Shown piece after piece: positions 5,975 through 6,766 of a stretch of DNA of 6,766 bases. The DNA comes from JAAYZK01 sp964535025 (GTDB taxonomy: Bacteria > Planctomycetota > Phycisphaerae > SM23-33 > FEN-1343): contig CAZHRW010000244.1 in NCBI GenBank assembly GCA_964535025.1, positions 1-6,766 of the forward strand. Direction: 5' to 3'. The notes under the pieces are model-generated. The model saw nothing but the letters and a program-made list of their open reading frames with translations, searched no databases and had not been told where the DNA came from. The number at the start of each line of letters is the position of its first letter. Position 1 is the first letter of the stretch. Position numbers and translations under genes: made by a program.

Positions 5975-6766
5975 TCAGTCGGTGATCGTCAGGTTGGCCA
6001 CCTCGTGCGAGGGGACATAGGCATAGACGGCCCAGTTGTCCAGGCTGCCGACGCCGAGCTGGTCGGTGCGGAAGCTGTAGCCGGTGCCGAGCGTGATCTC
6101 GGATTGGCCGTCCGGGGTGACGTAGATGTCGTACAGATCGTTGGCGATGTCGATCACCAGGCGGACGTGGTAGGTCACGTAAGCCGCATACGGCACGGAG
6201 GTGTCGTTGGTGTAGACGCCGCCGTCACGCGCTTCGATCTGGCCGTTCGTGTAGAAGCGGACGATGCAGGCCATGTCCGAGTACGTCGTGGCGGTCCCGT
6301 AGGACAGGCCCGTCACGCCGTCGATGGCGTCGCCGTCGGGCGTCATATCGAACTCGACGGTGAACGTGTCGGTCTGGAGCGGCAGGATCGCATTCTGCCA
6401 CGTCCCGTCGCTGATCATCGCCGGCGACATGACGGTGACCACCACCGAATCGGTGTCGGTGTCGTAGGCGTCGTCGGTGACTTCCAGCGTGACGGTGTGG
6501 ACGCCGACGTCCAGGGTGACCGCCGGGGAGACGCCGGTGGCAATTTGTACGGCGTCTTCGGTCCACACATAGCTGTCGATCCAGCCGTCGCTGTCGTAGG
6601 AGGCCGACCCGTCGAGCGTGACGCCTGCCGAGCCGTTGCCGTCGGTGTCGGTGACCTGCTGATCCGCCCCGGCGTCGGCGACGGGGGGCTGGTTGGCGGC
6701 GATCGTCGCCGGGGCGAAGGCCGCCATCGAGTGGGCCACCTGGTTGGCGCTGTCACTGAACGCCCA
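5975..6766 (-). CDS. C-terminal part of secreted PKD-domain protein, mirror copy (5' truncated by the window edge)
   Basis: This is the exact reverse-complement duplicate of 1-792, with an open frame running off base 6766 and a stop at 5977-5975. It carries the same PKD domain and C-terminal beta-rich domain. It breaks at precisely the same codon as the first copy. Two independent gene copies would not be cut at the identical base by chance, so this is one of the clearest signs that the contig is folded back on itself. Confidence 0.85.
   Translation of the reverse strand, partial: WAFSDSANQVAHSMAAFAPATIAANQPPVADAGADQQVTDTDGNGSAGVTLDGSASYDSDGWIDSYVWTEDAVQIATGVSPAVTLDVGVHTVTLEVTDDAYDTDTDSVVVTVMSPAMISDGTWQNAILPLQTDTFTVEFDMTPDGDAIDGVTGLSYGTATTYSDMACIVRFYTNGQIEARDGGVYTNDTSVPYAAYVTYHVRLVIDIANDLYDIYVTPDGQSEITLGTGYSFRTDQLGVGSLDNWAVYAYVPSHEVANLTITD

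Larger units (their letters stand above)
1..6766. repeat. Perfect inverted repeat spanning the entire window (two 3,383-base arms, no spacer)
   Basis: The arms 1-3383 and 3384-6766 are reverse complements. The first bases (TGGGCGTTCAGTGACAGC) are the reverse complement of the last ones, every coding region has a mirror partner whose coordinates sum to 6767, and the internal sites I compared match base for base. No mismatch was seen and no loop separates the arms. Natural inverted duplications normally have a spacer, some divergence, or unique flanks. Here the symmetry runs exactly to both ends, which is typical of a fold-back assembly path or an amplification chimera. Each gene is probably single-copy in the source genome. 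Confidence 0.98.

Noticed and set aside
1..6766. Composite transposon or mobile element bounded by inverted repeats
   Set aside because: No transposase, integrase, target-site duplication or unique central segment is present. The inverted repeat is the whole sequence.

Overview
The whole 6,766-base window is one perfect, spacerless inverted repeat. Every base n is complementary to base 6767-n, with the centre of symmetry between 3383 and 3384. There are therefore only 3,383 bases of unique information, shown once in each orientation. Both arms end at the same point inside the same truncated gene and show no divergence. The simplest reading is an assembly or amplification artefact (a fold-back contig), and each gene below should be counted once until reads across the junction prove otherwise.

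The unique arm (1-3383) holds three genes. (1) The 3' end of a gene for a large secreted protein (1-792, +) carries one PKD domain and a C-terminal beta-sandwich-like domain of a type seen on carbohydrate-active enzymes. (2) A complete concentrative nucleoside transporter (CNT/NupC family) gene (906-2141, +) follows a hairpin and a good sigma70-like promoter that may give a leaderless mRNA. (3) A complete gene for a uroporphyrinogen-decarboxylase-superfamily protein of unknown substrate (2149-3315, -) converges on the transporter with only 7 bases between the stop codons. It has its own Shine-Dalgarno site and promoter next to the palindrome centre. The second arm (3384-6766) repeats all of this in mirror image.

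The DNA is strongly GC-rich with GC-biased third codon positions. The PKD module with an Asp-rich 'DTDGNGSAGVTLDGSASYDSDG'-type start, the weak use of Shine-Dalgarno sites and the UroD-like family protein would suit a Planctomycetota (Phycisphaerae-like) bacterium, probably from a metagenome. This placement is inference and low confidence.

The genes do not form an obvious pathway. One is a secreted surface or polysaccharide-related protein, one imports nucleosides or a related solute, and one is an orphan cytoplasmic enzyme. I found no tRNA, rRNA, CRISPR array, transposase or phage gene. I see no convincing new multi-gene system; the striking feature is the palindrome itself.
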